DNA of 64,000 nucleotides from Anisus vortex (GCA_949126835.1 OX421507.1:6360605-6424604); one strand, 5' to 3'. Positions 10,326 through 21,146 are shown, counted from the stretch's first letter. Program-made: numbers and translations. The notes: a model not told the origin generated them from the letters alone.

Positions 10326-10540
10326 CTTATATAAAGAAGATTATTGCGTCCTACGCTCTTTTGTGGTCTAGTATTGCATTTTGATTAATGTTTTTAAGGT
10401 TAAGATACTAGGATTTCCTGGTTTGTTCAGGAAACCCAATCTTTGCCCGGATGCCACTTGGGAAGAGAGGGTAGGCCTACTTATATGTGATTGTTCTCGC
10501 AAAAGTGTTTTGTCCTTATGTTTATCAGAGCATTGTAACA
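10326..10540 (-). mobile_element. 5'-truncated LINE tail
   Basis: Carries the family words GAAGATTATTGCGTCCTACGC, CCTGGTTTGTTCAGGAAACCC and ATGCCACTTGGGAAGA in the usual order; on the minus strand they correspond to the 3' UTR and the broken RT C-terminus. Confidence 0.6.
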
Positions 10541-10877
10541 AATTGTTGTGATGTATTTATAAATTAGCATTTAATGCCTTATGTATTGTTACTATTGGAC
10601 TCTTTGCCCTTCACTCTTCTAGTGTTTCTAGGTTGAGTGATTTAACTATTGGTATTGTCAGTTATAGCAGCCCTTTTTTTTACCTCTTTGACTAGGGACA
10701 TGATCATCGACTTGCATTAAAAGGTAAATGTACAGATTCATCAATAAACTTCAAATCTAGGGATTAGTGTCGTGGCTTAATAAGTTAAAGATATTTGTTA
10801 ACAGTGAAGGATCCCCCAAAAAAGTGTCACAACAAGGATCAATATTTTCATTCAAACATAGTACAAAGATAAATGGA

Positions 10878-11130
10878 GTCACGACGGGCAGCGCGTTCAG
10901 CTGGCGTACCGAAGGACCTGCGTTTAAATCCTGGTGAAAGCTATGATATTTTTTCCTGGGTCTGTAGGGTGTTCCCTGAGTCTATTCATCTCTGATGAGT
11001 ACCTGACATTAGATGGGGCAAAGTAAATGCCGCTAGGCGTTGTATAGGCGTCACAACCCCTTAGTAAGCCTTGGCCATGTTAGCTAATGAACGCTGCTTC
11101 ATATCAACACCCCCGTCTCGTCAGCTTTCG
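10878..11130 (+). mobile_element. tRNA-derived SINE
   Basis: Plus-strand copy: CAGCGCGTTCAGCTGGCGTACCGAAGGACC head, degraded box B (GTTTAAATCCTGGTGAAAGC), TGTTCCCTGAGTCTA, GATGAGTACCTGACATTAG, GGGGCAAAGTAAATGCCGCT, and the GAACGCTGCTTCA end. Truncated or diverged at the 3' end. Confidence 0.7.
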
Positions 11131-11173
11131 AAGATTGTGTCGGGTGACCCACTTGCCATTGATCGATTTAAAT

Positions 11174-11934
11174 CATAGGTTCTCAACCTTTTTCGGCTCA
11201 CCGCCCCCTTTTACATTTTTTTTCCCCAACTTAATTTTAGCGGAAACATGTGTTAATTAAAAGGAGATAATTAACCCTTTTCATTTGAGGTAATATTTGA
11301 ATTTGTTTTTCTTTTATAAAAACTTAAATGACTAGCATTTATAACTTTGAAATGATATGATAGAACTGTAAAAATTATTTGAAAATTGTATAAATATTAT
11401 ATGACTAAAGAATTTATATGAATATTTTCAAGCATTTTAATTACTACCCAGTTTGTATAATTACTACGCATCTACACCGCTCAGCTTTGTGGTTACCTAT
11501 TTAGAAAAGATTCTAACGCATTAAAGGACATTTCGGTAAAACATCAAAAAAGTAATATGAGAGTAATATTAGCAGATGTTAAGGCGACAGTCCGGTGAAA
11601 CAACCCTAAGACGAGACGGTGGCATACCATATTTGCCAAAGACTGACACCCTCCCCTACTTCATCGAAAAGTCATTGCGATTCTTATTTATTGTTCAATA
11701 ATATGTATGCCTACTGTTGGGAGATATCAGATATTTAGTAGCACTTGCGTTTACATCATATTTCATCCAAAAACTAATCGATTCAAATAGCTGAGTTGTT
11801 GAAATTATAACAGGTACGTATGTACCGCCCACTTGCCCTTCATCGCCCCCCAATCGCCCCCGGGAATGTTATCGCCCCCCCAAAGCTTCTAATCGCCCCC
11901 TGGGGGGCGATATCGCCCCCGTTGAGAACCTATG
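11174..11934. mobile_element. Non-autonomous hAT element (CATAGGTTCTCAAC family)
   Basis: Perfect 14-bp inverted ends CATAGGTTCTCAAC / GTTGAGAACCTATG and an exact 8-bp duplication ATTTAAAT (11166-11173, 11935-11942). Near the right end there is a GC-rich tract of repeated ATCGCCCCC with an internal hairpin CGCCCCCTGGGGGGCG. The interior is AT-rich without a transposase. A larger relative with the same ends, carrying a transposase remnant, is at 45585-48423. Confidence 0.92.
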
Positions 11935-11959
11935 ATTTAAATCCATAACTTATTATGAA

Positions 11960-12115
11960 AAAATGGGTGCTGGCGTGTGTGTGGGAGTATGCATGCGCTT
12001 ATACTTGAGTGTGTGTAGGAGTATACATGAGTTTATATTTGAGTGTGTGTAGGAGAATGCATGAGTTTATATTTGAGTGAGTGTGGGTGGGTAGACACGT
12101 GTGTGTGTGTTAGAC
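11960..12115 (+). repeat. GT-rich degenerate tandem repeat
   Basis: Three to four imperfect repeats of a 40-45 base unit containing TATATTTGAGTGTGTGTAGGAG(T/A)AT(A)CATGAG, ending in a GT run and GCGCGCGC. The 85-codon frame starting at 12043 is a by-product. Confidence 0.55.
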
Positions 12116-12382
12116 TCTTAAAGCGCGCGCGCTATTTTTTACGCTTGAATAGGAAACGATTACCGATTATCAAACATCATCTTTGTACACCAGAAAACCA
12201 AATGGTGAGCTTATTGTTTCATTACGCATGTAATGAATCAATAATAGCTTTGAAATACACAAAGACTAACACATACATCCTATTCATCTACGAAGTGTAA
12301 CTTTTTGAATTCCCATTGTAACGTTAATGAAATAATAAGTGATGGCGGACACTTCCTTTTCTATTATAATATTATCTTCATA

Positions 12383-12460
12383 ATATGTTACAGACGCTCT
12401 TCCTATACACACTATTATTGCGTCCTACGCTTAGTCCGTGGATCGCGTCTAGTGCATTAT
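12383..12460 (-). mobile_element. Short LINE 3' end fragment
   Basis: Contains TATGTTACAGACGCTCTTCC, TATTATTGCGTCCTACGC and CCGTGGATCGCGTCTAGTGCATT, the 3' UTR part of the LINE-tail family; the coding remnant is absent. Confidence 0.5.
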
Positions 12461-12837
12461 GTTACCCCGTGTAGATTAAGACTTGATCGCCTCGTAATGC
12501 CTTTCTTTTTATTTGACATTTGAATTCAGAAGTGGCACACTCGAGTAGTCAAGAGCATTTTGAATTGTCGTTGCTATTTGTTAATGTATTTTGAAAACCG
12601 GAATTTATTGTATAGTTTTTTTGTATAGGCTTCTCATGCAAGTAATTTCAATACGTGACTCTAAAGTAATGCTTACAAAAGAAAAACTTAATGACATGTA
12701 GGCACAAAGCGATAACTACAATAAAGTATTCTTATTGATGTCTAACACAAAGAGTCAAAGTAACTTAGTAAATATCTACCAGACAGGGGTGTAGCTATAG
12801 AAATAGAAGTATCACTATCACTATTTATCCCCCTCCA

Positions 12838-13115
12838 TAATGGGGCGCACCGTGGCCACGTTCGACTGTCGTATATAGCGAAGGTCCTGGGTTTGAATCC
12901 TGGTGAAGGCTAGGATTTGTTTTTTTTTAACTGGTCTGGAAGGTGTCCCTGAGTCTACCCAGCTCTGATGGGTACCTGGCCTTAGATGGGGTAAAGTAAA
13001 GGCGGCTGGGCATTGTGCTGGCCACACAATCACTTTGTATGCCGTGGCCACAGAAACTGGTGAACGCTGCTTCACCGGCCCTATGATGAATTCGGTCGGA
13101 AGGTCCAAGACCCGG
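12838..13115 (+). mobile_element. tRNA-derived SINE, well preserved
   Basis: Box A-like GTGGCCACGTTCGAC, box B-like GGTTTGAATCC, then TCCCTGAGTCTACCCAGC, TGATGGGTACCTGGCC, GGGGTAAAGTAAAGGCGGC, GTGCTGGCCACACAATC, GAACGCTGCTTCACCGGCCC and CTATGATGAATTCGGTCGG at the 3' end. This copy spans most of the family consensus. The 104-codon minus-strand frame over it is spurious. Confidence 0.75.
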
Positions 13116-13593
13116 TGAAAATTTTTTTGGAACAAAACGTTACCGTTTTTCTGTTCTACAGTAGGCTATTAGGACTATTAGGACTTATACTTATAAATAA
13201 CTTGTAAAAAGGTTTACTTGGCGAGGTCAGAGGTCACGATTGCATACAGTTGTGTTAATCTCACATTCTCTTCGTGTCGATAAACACATCTGAAGAAAGG
13301 AGTGCCACGGTGACATGGTTGTCTTACAGTCTTACAGCAGTGTATGTGCATGTGGGGGCGGGGAGGTGGAGGAGGGGGTCCTATACTGTATCTGTTGATT
13401 TGAGCAAGGTCACATTTTTTTTTGCGTTGGTATTAATTATGTAGATAATTTTCATTTCAAGATTTGTTACTGTCATATGCAGCCATTTCTTTCTTTCCAC
13501 TTCGTTTTTTTAAAAAGATGGAATGTGTTTTTTTCTCTCCACGCCAGTGACTAATTTATTGAAAGAACACTAATTCTTACCCTCCCTACAGTC

Positions 13594-13935
13594 ACTCCCC
13601 CCCCCCCCCACACCCCCCCCCCCCACAGATAACACACAAATACTCACACACTTTAATGCACACACTAAAGCACATTCACACACGAACTTTTTTTTCCGTC
13701 GTTCTGTTTTTCTATCATTCTCTCTCTCGAGCGGTATATTGTTCTGTCTTTCTGTTCTTTTTTTTTTCTGTCGTTCTGTCTTTCTATCGATTTCATAGGT
13801 CCATCAGTCTATTTTTTTATCTCTTTATCGCACTGTCGTGTCTGTCTGTCTTTTTATTCTTCTGTCTTTCTGCCCTTCTGTCTTTCTGCCCTTCTGTCTT
13901 TCTGCCCTTCTGTCTTTCTGCCCTTCTGTCTTTCT
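13594..13935. repeat. Poly-C run and TTCTGTCTTTCTGCCC tandem repeat
   Basis: A C-rich tract (13594-13624) is followed by CA-rich sequence and then by a polypyrimidine region that ends in at least five exact 16-base repeats of TTCTGTCTTTCTGCCC (about 13858-13933). The 93-codon open frame is a low-complexity artefact. Confidence 0.8.
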
Positions 13936-13939
13936 AGAG

Positions 13940-14880
13940 ATGGACAACCTCCACGCCAGTAAGCTATTCCGGATCATAGTCAATTGAAGTTTCGAGTTTG
14001 CTAAACACTGGGGGCTTTAGCACGTTTCGGTCAACTTTTATACGCGATAGCTGCAAGAAAACACACACGCAAACTGCGAAACATTCTTGACATTTGTTAT
14101 CAGATTTACTCAACAGAAAATGTCAAATTTCAACTGCAACACGGACACACATTCTTTCTTCCCTACCAGTCATTATCTATATTATAGTTAAACCGGTTAC
14201 TAATCGAAACACTCATTACAATAGGAAGGTTTAGTCTGATTTCGCCTGCCCCGAACTTCATTAATCTACGTGTTACTTCATGCGAGACTTGTTGAAACAA
14301 TCTCGTAACTAGAAACTGAAGCCAGTCCAGGATGTTTTTTTTTATTCCTTTGTTAAAATATACAGTATTGAATTACTTAACATAAAGCAGATTAGGTTTA
14401 TTTAGATATATTTCTATATATACTTTCTAAGTCATTATCGGTTTTATAAGGACAACCCGTGATATTACCTCCCCTTCCCCGCTTTCCATTCACAGCTAAC
14501 GAATGCGACCCCCTAGGCCGTAGGCCCTAGGCTTTAAAATCGTCCATTTTGTTGATCTTTACCTGAGCCAACCCGATCTATAATCCCCCCCCCCCCCCCA
14601 CCCAGTTTTAGACTCCTAGCGAAACCTGATGTGAAAGTTTTTTGTTTACTATATAAAAAACGAAGTATAATCCGGACAAAGTTATCTCATGCTTTTTTCA
14701 AATATATATCCACATGCTCATTGTTTACGCTAATCATAAACATTAGTTTCCAGCCGTTCGTAGGTACAAACAAACAAAAAAAAACACAACTTTTAATCAC
14801 GACATAATATTGTATTCAATAAAACGTCTCATTGCCTCTAATCTTTGATGTGTATTATTGTAATTATATTTAACTTCGGC
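13940..14880. other. Gene-free spacer
   Basis: No frame with a domain motif, no tRNA fold and no transposon end was found. There is a C run at 14586-14599 and AT-rich sequence on both sides. Confidence 0.5.
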
Positions 14881-14883
14881 CCT

Positions 14884-15131
14884 AAGTAAAGTGCCCGTCG
14901 GACCGAATTGATCCATAGGTCGGGTGAAGCAGCGTTCACCAGTTTCTGTGGCCACGGCATACTAGGTGATTGTGTGGCCAGCACAATGCACAGCCGCCTT
15001 TACTTTATCCCAACTTAGGTTGGGTATCCATAAAAGCTGGGTAGACTCAGGAAACACCCTCCAAACCCTAAATCCTAGCCCAGAATTCGAACCCGGGACC
15101 TTCGATACGCCAGCCGATCGCCCTGCCCCCT
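14884..15131 (-). mobile_element. tRNA-derived SINE
   Basis: Minus-strand copy: starts (3' end) AAGTAAAGTGCCCGTCGGACC, CCAAATTGATCC-like, GTGAAGCAGCGTTCACCAG, GTGTGGCCAGCACAATGC, CAGCCGCCTTTACTTTA, GGTTGGGTATCC, and ends with box B GAATTCGAACCCGGGACC and the CAGCCGATCGCCCTGCCCCC head. Confidence 0.75.
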
Positions 15132-15344
15132 AACTTCGGCCCTGCTCATGTGTTACTAATATGTTCGCCGTTATCCTTAATCAACTTTTAAAGAAAGAAA
15201 GAAAAAGTGAGTGTCATTTCAGATGCGCTGCAAGATTAAGTTTTAAGTGTGTGTTTGGAGGGGGGAAGGATAATGTAACATAATACCCGTTTTATATATA
15301 TATAAACTACACACTCTGCCAGAAAACGGTTTTGGTCGTGCTAA

Positions 15345-15390
15345 GTGCGGGGGGGGGGGGGGAAAGGGGAGAAATGTGGGGGGGGGGGGG
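15345..15390 (+). repeat. Two poly-G runs
   Basis: A run of 14 G (about 15349-15362) and one of 12 G (about 15378-15389) within a purine-rich stretch. The 125-codon minus-strand frame over it encodes a Pro-rich artefact. Confidence 0.7.
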
Positions 15391-15599
15391 ATAAGGGTTG
15401 CCAAGTTGGATTGGCAAAATGTACAGGTGTTTCTTTTGTTGCATGAGCCCAAGCCTCGAGTAGGCCTACACTGAATTAAAATACAAGTATTCATTCGTGA
15501 TTTTAAAATACACCTGTATCTATATAATAACATATTTGTAATGTAATCTGATACCAGGTTTTGACTCACTTTCAATTTAAAAAATACAAACATGCACAC

Positions 15600-16500
15600 A
15601 GGTAGATTTATACATAGCACGCATGTGATATCTTATACCAACATTTGCACACATACATACATATCATATATACATATACACATAACCTAGACACGTAAAC
15701 ACAGATGGGGCTGCATACTCAAATAGCCTTCACACAAACATACACAGACAACTAGCCCACACCCGTAGACGCATACACACAAACAAAGATGCACACACGT
15801 ACACAAAAAAATAGCCTACACACATACACACACAGAAAGCCCACCCACACTTACACACAATAATAGCTGTCAAGTGACGATGTCAATGGTGCAACGAGAC
15901 AACAGCAACGTGAACTCAAGACATTCGAGAAAGGCGTTGGTGGTATCTTTTATCTTCTTTAATAAGTTGCTGCCGTTATATCTAATCTTTAAGATCACAT
16001 TCATGCATTCATACAACCTGATTCGGTTGTCACAACTTGCTCGGTCGCTGCCAGAACGGCAGCTGTCCTTTGTTTTTATTTCATGTTAGGCAGGAAAACA
16101 ACGAATAGCGTCCAACACTTCCACACGTTCTTTAACTTTATCATGCACGCCTTACTACAAACTATTTATTAACATACAATAACTAATCTATTACAATAGC
16201 CTACACACAAATAGCATACATTCATAGACACACGCAAAAATAGCCTACACACATTCACACCAAAATAGCCTACACACAAATAGCCTACACTAAATAACCT
16301 ACACATATAGACACTCACAAGCACACATACACACACAAATAAAGTCTACACACATAGACACACAAAAACACACACAGCCTACACACATAGCCTACACACA
16401 TGCATACACAAGCACACATCCACAGAGACACACACACATACATCATACACACTCAAACGGGAATATACATACACACTTATTACACACGCTGCACTTGATG
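15600..16500 (+). repeat. CA-rich microsatellite region
   Basis: Long interrupted series of ACACAC, CATACA and a recurring word AAATAGCCTACACACA (several copies between 15715 and 16400). A short non-repetitive island is at about 15870-16190, with no gene-like feature beyond a 71-codon frame. Confidence 0.75.
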
Positions 16501-16507
16501 TCCGTAC

Positions 16508-16890
16508 CAACTTTGACGGACACACACACACTTACATGCAAACACGTACATGTTTAGTTACACACACACACTTACATGCAAACACGCACATGTTTAGTTA
16601 CACACACAAACTTACATGCAAACACGCACATGTTTAGTTACACATACACACTTACATGCAAACACGCACATGTTTAGTTACACACACACACTTTCATGCA
16701 AACACGCACATGTTTAGTTACACACACAAACTTACATGCAAACACGCACATGTTTAGTTACACACACAAACTTACATGCAAACACGCACATGTTTAGTTA
16801 CACACACAAACTTACATGCAAACACGCACATGTTTAGTTACACACACAAACTTCCATGCAAACACGCACATGTTTAGTTACACACACACA
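16508..16890 (+). repeat. 40-bp minisatellite
   Basis: About nine head-to-tail copies of a 40-base unit: CACACACA(C/A)A, then CTTACATGCA, AACACGCACA, TGTTTAGTTA. Copies differ by single bases (for example cttcc, cattt). It appears to have grown from the adjoining CA-rich tract. Confidence 0.92.
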
Positions 16891-17137
16891 TAAAGGCAGG
16901 TGCAGTAGAAAGGGAGGCCAAAAAAAAAAATCAATGACTGTCAAACACTAAGTACATGCAGCAATCTTGCAATCATCATTCAGATGAAACAGGTAAGAAT
17001 TCATAATTTTAAATTTCGCTGCCATACCTAAACGACCTAAACCCAATACATATGATAATCACAGAAAAATATGATTTAGAAATAAATATGTTTGCTATAT
17101 ATATATATATATACACGGAGTGATTTCATAAATATGT

Positions 17138-17375
17138 CCAGTGAAGCAGCGTTCACCAGTTTCTGTTGCCAAAGCATACTTGGTGATTGTGTGGCCAGTT
17201 CTATGCGCAGCCGCCTTTATTTTACCCAAAAAAAAAGGCCAGGTACTCATCAGAGCTGGGTAGACTCAGGGGCACCCTCCAGGCCCGAGGAAAAAGCCTA
17301 GCCTGCAACAGGATTCGAACCCAGGACCTTCGGTACACCGAACGCGCTGACGCTCGGCCACCCTGCCCCCTGTTA
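17138..17375 (-). mobile_element. tRNA-derived SINE
   Basis: Minus-strand copy: GTGAAGCAGCGTTCACCAG, GATTGTGTGGCCAG, CAGCCGCCTTTATTTTACCC, CATCAGAGCTGGGTAGACTC, box B GATTCGAACCCAGGACC, then GACGCTCGGCCACCCTGCCCCCT as the tRNA-like head. The A-box-like TGGCCGAGCG is clear on the minus strand. Confidence 0.78.
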
Positions 17376-17379
17376 TCTT

Positions 17380-18050
17380 TATTACCTACAGAAGAAAAAA
17401 AACAGTACACACACACACACTCACAAATTATAAGATCATAACTTGATCAGCAATAATACTGTAACTAGCGTAACAACAAGAATTAAATTACTTAACCCCG
17501 TGAATGAGCAAAGTATTAATAATACATAAAGCCATACCAAAATTGACGTACAAAGTAGGTCAAGCTCGTCGTTCTCTACGCGGACATTACTATGACGCGT
17601 CATATCATAAGGCTATTTTTAGAGACACGTAACTATCTATTTAACCTGTAACACTTGTACTATTTTCACGAAACAGTTTCTCAACGTTTTCTTGTTGTTG
17701 TTTACTTGGACCGTAACATAGAGGATTTATATTGTTACAAGCCTTTAGTGGCTTTTTACATTCTGATTCTCAGGCTGAGTTCTGTGATTATGAGGTCAAT
17801 CGATCTTATCGGTGGTGGATGCTCCACAGAAGAGAACAAGCAGTGAAATATAAATGGCTAAAAATTACTACCATGTCACATAATTGGGGGCCCGCTCAAG
17901 GATGATTATTATAGTTATTAAATTAAAACGTGACATAACTGCCGGCTTGATTATGGATATCGCCTCGGCTGGTCCTATAGCTAGTAGGCTACACCCGACT
18001 GTGAACAAAACGGCCCGGGTCATAGCCTCGCCGACAACCAGGGAGGGGGG
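17380..18050. other. Gene-free spacer upstream of gene 2
   Basis: No supported gene. A poly-G run lies at about 18046-18055. Sequence from about 18060 onward begins to align with 1-300 of the window, i.e. with the region upstream of gene 1. Confidence 0.5.
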
Positions 18051-18388
18051 GGGGGGCTAGGGGGGGTATTCCATTCATAATAATTTATGAATAAATCTTT
18101 ACCTATGATTCCAAGATTAGTCTAGTCCTATCATTAGTGAAGTCAAGGGATGTCTACAGACAAGCAAGTCTGCTATACTAATGGCATAGACTCGTCCTTC
18201 CTTTTGATAGAGTCAAAGAAAATTTGGTCTCCGCTATAGCGCGTGTTAATATGCGCGCAGTTTTCTCTCTCACCCTTGAAAAGATATTAAAATACCCCCC
18301 CCCCAACACACACACACTTTCCCTAACACCCACCGCCATGCGGTTGTTGAGTTGAATTTGTCTGTGTTTAAAACTCCTACCAAAGATG

Positions 18389-18480
18389 GTGGGTGTGGCT
18401 AACAGTACAGCGGGTGGGGGCTTGTCTCGTTCCCGCCGCGACTCTCGACGCTGTCCTCGCTTGGCTATAAATATAAATAG
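18389..18480 (+). promoter_or_regulatory. Putative promoter of TNFR-like gene 2
   Basis: A GT/KLF-type box (GGTGGGTGTGGC, 18389-18399), a second G-rich box at about 18411-18420 and a strong TATA box CTATAAATATAAATAG (18465-18480) lie at the position equivalent to the gene 1 promoter. The NF-kappaB-consensus decamer of gene 1 has no equivalent here; a distant GGGGTATTCC at 18063-18072 fits the consensus but may be chance. Transcription start is inferred near 18500. Confidence 0.55.
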
Positions 18481-18495
18481 ACGCCACACGCGAGA

Positions 18496-18680
18496 GACTT
18501 CACTGATTTCTGTTTTCCAAAAGATTTGCATATTTTATTTTTAGTCACCGAACATTCTGTGCAGTGTTTTTCTGTCATCATTGTCATCATTGTGGACATA
18601 GACATAGGACATAGAGCTATTTTACTATAATAGGCCTACCCATCTAGATCTAGTTATATTTCAGCCTGTTACTAACTAAG
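18496..18680 (+). other. Non-coding exon 1 of TNFR-like gene 2 (start approximate)
   Basis: Ends ctaactaag with donor gtaagt at 18681, exactly as in gene 1, and aligns with its exon 1 over GACATAG-AGAGCTATTTT. The intron would be 18681-20272, shorter than in gene 1 because the MITEs and repeat R copies are missing here. Confidence 0.58.
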
Positions 18681-19107
18681 GTAAGTAAATATTTTTTTTT
18701 AAAAACATTATTTTAAACTTATTGTTCTCTTCATTGCTCCTTTAATTTAGCCTTCATACTCTACCCCACTCTCTCCACCCCCTCCCAACTGTTACGTGCG
18801 TTTTACGCTTTGTCATAATTACCACTATTGGACTAGAGTGTCACTAGAGTCTACAGCTAGCTTTTTGAGTGTTTCTAGTTGATCCAATGGTCCTAGAGCA
18901 GCATAAAATGATCTTATGTGAGAATTTGTTTCCTTCCTCTGTTTTGAAAGGAAAGTGATATACTTAATTTATGACACTTAATACATAGGCCTACTTTGCC
19001 TGGGTAAGCCTACAATAAATTGAATAGAAATAATGTATAAATAAGTAGACGTACATGTTATAATATAAAGACAAAATAAAACAGAGGAAGAAAGTACTGA
19101 TCAAAAT

Positions 19108-19248
19108 ATGATTACAGTGTTTGCTGTTTGCATGTATCTGTGTTATAGACAAAGACACAGTCATACATATCGTACATACGAGATGGCCAACAGCGCCACG
19201 GTGATAGAAATAGGAATTAGTATAAAGACTGGTATGGAAATTGTTTGA
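19108..19248 (+). pseudogene. Intronic copy of the membrane/tail exon segment
   Basis: Inside the intron of gene 2 a 46-codon frame reads CMYLCYRQRHSHTYRTYEMANS, matching the end of the membrane helix and the start of the tail of both receptors (gene 2: CIYLCYRRRRSQTYYRTYEMANS; gene 1: CLCYRRRQSQTYRTYELANS), then runs into intron sequence and a stop. The nucleotide match to 20967-21035 is roughly 85 percent by eye. The same intron position in gene 1 (about 1376-1435) lacks the segment. Likely a partial duplication or gene-conversion patch; alternative-exon use is possible but no donor/acceptor pair is obvious. Confidence 0.6.
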
Positions 19249-20272
19249 GTTTATGGTGCATTTCAATAAAAAAAAACTTTCAATGGAGAGTGTGTATGTG
19301 TTAGCGGGAGGTGTGTGTGTGTGAACAGCGACAAGTCGTGTCTGCGCTCAAAGTCTGATATTATGTTGTGGCTTTGTAATGTCACTGTCATTGACAAACA
19401 AAACCCGGCTCATTGTCCCGGCTTATTTGCTCATGTAAACATATTACTCTTGTTGTTTTTTTTTTATGTTTTCAACAAACCTATGACGTGTTTAAAATGA
19501 GAGAGAGAGAATGTGACTTTTTAGCAACAATCAAATTAAATCGTACCGTATGTAAAATCTCTGCTTGGGGGCGCTGATGAGATATTCTGGGCGCTGTTGC
19601 TCACTGGGCTTGTCAAGGGTGTTCCCCCCCCCCCCCGACCTCCCCATTTGAGAGGGGGTAAAGCTTGCATTTGTATTTACGGTTTTAAATAATTGTTTAG
19701 GTTGTTGGTCTTCTGGGTTGCCCCAGATGCCTCTTGGGGTGCACGAACGGGAAAGTCTATGTCTTTGTTTACAAATCAATGATTAAGTTTCCCCCACACT
19801 TCTTTTCACTATCGATTGATTTGTTCGATCAGGGAATTGATTAGTGCACCGTGCAACAACAACTTACAACTATTACAGTCTATAAAAAAACAAAAACAAT
19901 ACAGAGCGTATACACTTAATACAATTTTAAGGACAGAAAGGTTGGGGGGGGGGGGGGGGGGGTTAGAGTTCTGGAAAATACATCTTATATGGGCAGTTAT
20001 TAGAGGGAGGCGAAGTTGGATGTCGCCTATGACTGCCGAGATTTAGATATGCGCTAAACTAGCACTTGATTTGTTCATTGGGCAATTTAGGCTACTCTCC
20101 TCCCTCCCGCTATTTTGCCTCGTTACTCCACTGCTATAGTCTTCACTTATGTAGGCCTACTATTAATATGAGTAAAATGAAATACTTAGTGATAAATTGA
20201 AACCAATAAATAAAATTATTAAGAAGATTTTTGTTCTTATTGCTTAGTTATTGATTTGTTGGTTGCTTCCAG

Positions 20273-21079
20273 AGTTCGGGGAAGATGCTGTTAGCTTTAT
20301 TGCTAATGGTCTTGAGTGTGTCCGGACTGTTGGTGAAGGCGCAGGGAAAGGTTTGTGGGAAAGGGGAGATGAAGAGGAACGACGGAGACAAGCCAATTTG
20401 CCAGCCTTGTCCAAAGGACACCTTCATGGATGAAGACGGACACGTGCACATTGCATGTAAAAATAGCAGAAAGTACATCCGTGAAATTGATTACGTGGAA
20501 GAATGGGAGCCTTGTACACGTGAGAGGGACGCAGTGGTCAGGCGTTGTCTGGATACAATAAAAATGTTCATAGAATATGACCCACGTGGCAAACGATACG
20601 AATGCATTCATTGCAGAGCAGAATACTGTCTACATAGAGCTGAATGCTGCAGCAGCACTAATACCACAGCTGCGTCAACGCCAGCTACCACAGATGACGG
20701 TCGAACACCATCGACATCACCAACTGGCTCGTATCAACACAACATGACAAAGTGTGATGACGTTGTCAATGATAACTGCCTTGGAACTGAACTTATTAAT
20801 ATTAATACAACCTGTGGGTACCCTCGTGCGAATGTCACAGACAAAGACGTAACTGTTTGTGCAGAGACGTCCGATGAAACGAGTACTCGTGACACAGTTA
20901 CCCCTGCTCTCTCTTCTATTGAAATCGTCGCCATTGTTGCTTCTTCTTTGACTTTTGTCGCCTTGTTTGCTGTTTGCATTTATCTGTGTTATAGAAGAAG
21001 ACGCAGTCAGACATATTATCGTACCTACGAAATGGCCAACAGTATCACTTCTTCTTCATACAAAACAGACAAAACCTAA
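20273..21079 (+). other. Coding exon 2 of TNFR-like gene 2
   Basis: The acceptor ggttgcttccag ends at 20272, followed by agttcggggaag and the ATG at 20285, the same context as gene 1. Coding ends at a TAA (21077-21079). The first AATAAA downstream is at 21353-21358, inside a LINE fragment. Confidence 0.65.
20285..21079 (+). CDS. TNFR-like single-pass receptor 2, tail truncated by frameshift
   Basis: The 264-residue product parallels receptor 1: signal peptide 1-20 (same VKAQ end), cysteine-rich ectodomain with the shared CPKDTFMDEDG and EPCTRERDA blocks, stalk, membrane helix starting EIVAIVASSL, and basic tail with TYYRTYEMANS. Differences: the second cysteine of the C-KK-C pair is serine (KNS); the stalk is some 35 residues longer with four extra cysteines and several N-glycosylation sites (NTT, NMT, NVT). 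The tail stops early at KTDKT; the counterpart of receptor 1's C-terminal MEPADSAL (here IEAAESAL) lies just downstream in another frame, ending at 21146. No death domain. Ligand unknown; a functional surface receptor or decoy is plausible. Confidence 0.7.
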   Translation: MLLALLLMVLSVSGLLVKAQGKVCGKGEMKRNDGDKPICQPCPKDTFMDEDGHVHIACKNSRKYIREIDYVEEWEPCTRERDAVVRRCLDTIKMFIEYDPRGKRYECIHCRAEYCLHRAECCSSTNTTAASTPATTDDGRTPSTSPTGSYQHNMTKCDDVVNDNCLGTELININTTCGYPRANVTDKDVTVCAETSDETSTRDTVTPALSSIEIVAIVASSLTFVALFAVCIYLCYRRRRSQTYYRTYEMANSITSSSYKTDKT

Positions 21080-21146
21080 ATGTACAAAAATTATAAAATC
21101 AAACTGCAATCTTGATGACATAGAGGCAGCTGAAAGTGCACTATAG
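21080..21146 (+). pseudogene. Out-of-frame remnant of the receptor 2 tail
   Basis: The downstream frame ends DDIEAAESAL at a TAG (21144-21146), equivalent to NDMEPADSAL at the end of receptor 1. It is offset by +1 from the main frame, so a net one-base insertion (or two-base deletion) near 21065 separated it. Confidence 0.65.

Noticed and set aside
13656..13937. 93-codon Phe/Ser-rich frame
   Set aside because: Direct translation of the TTCTGTCTTTCTGCCC simple repeat.
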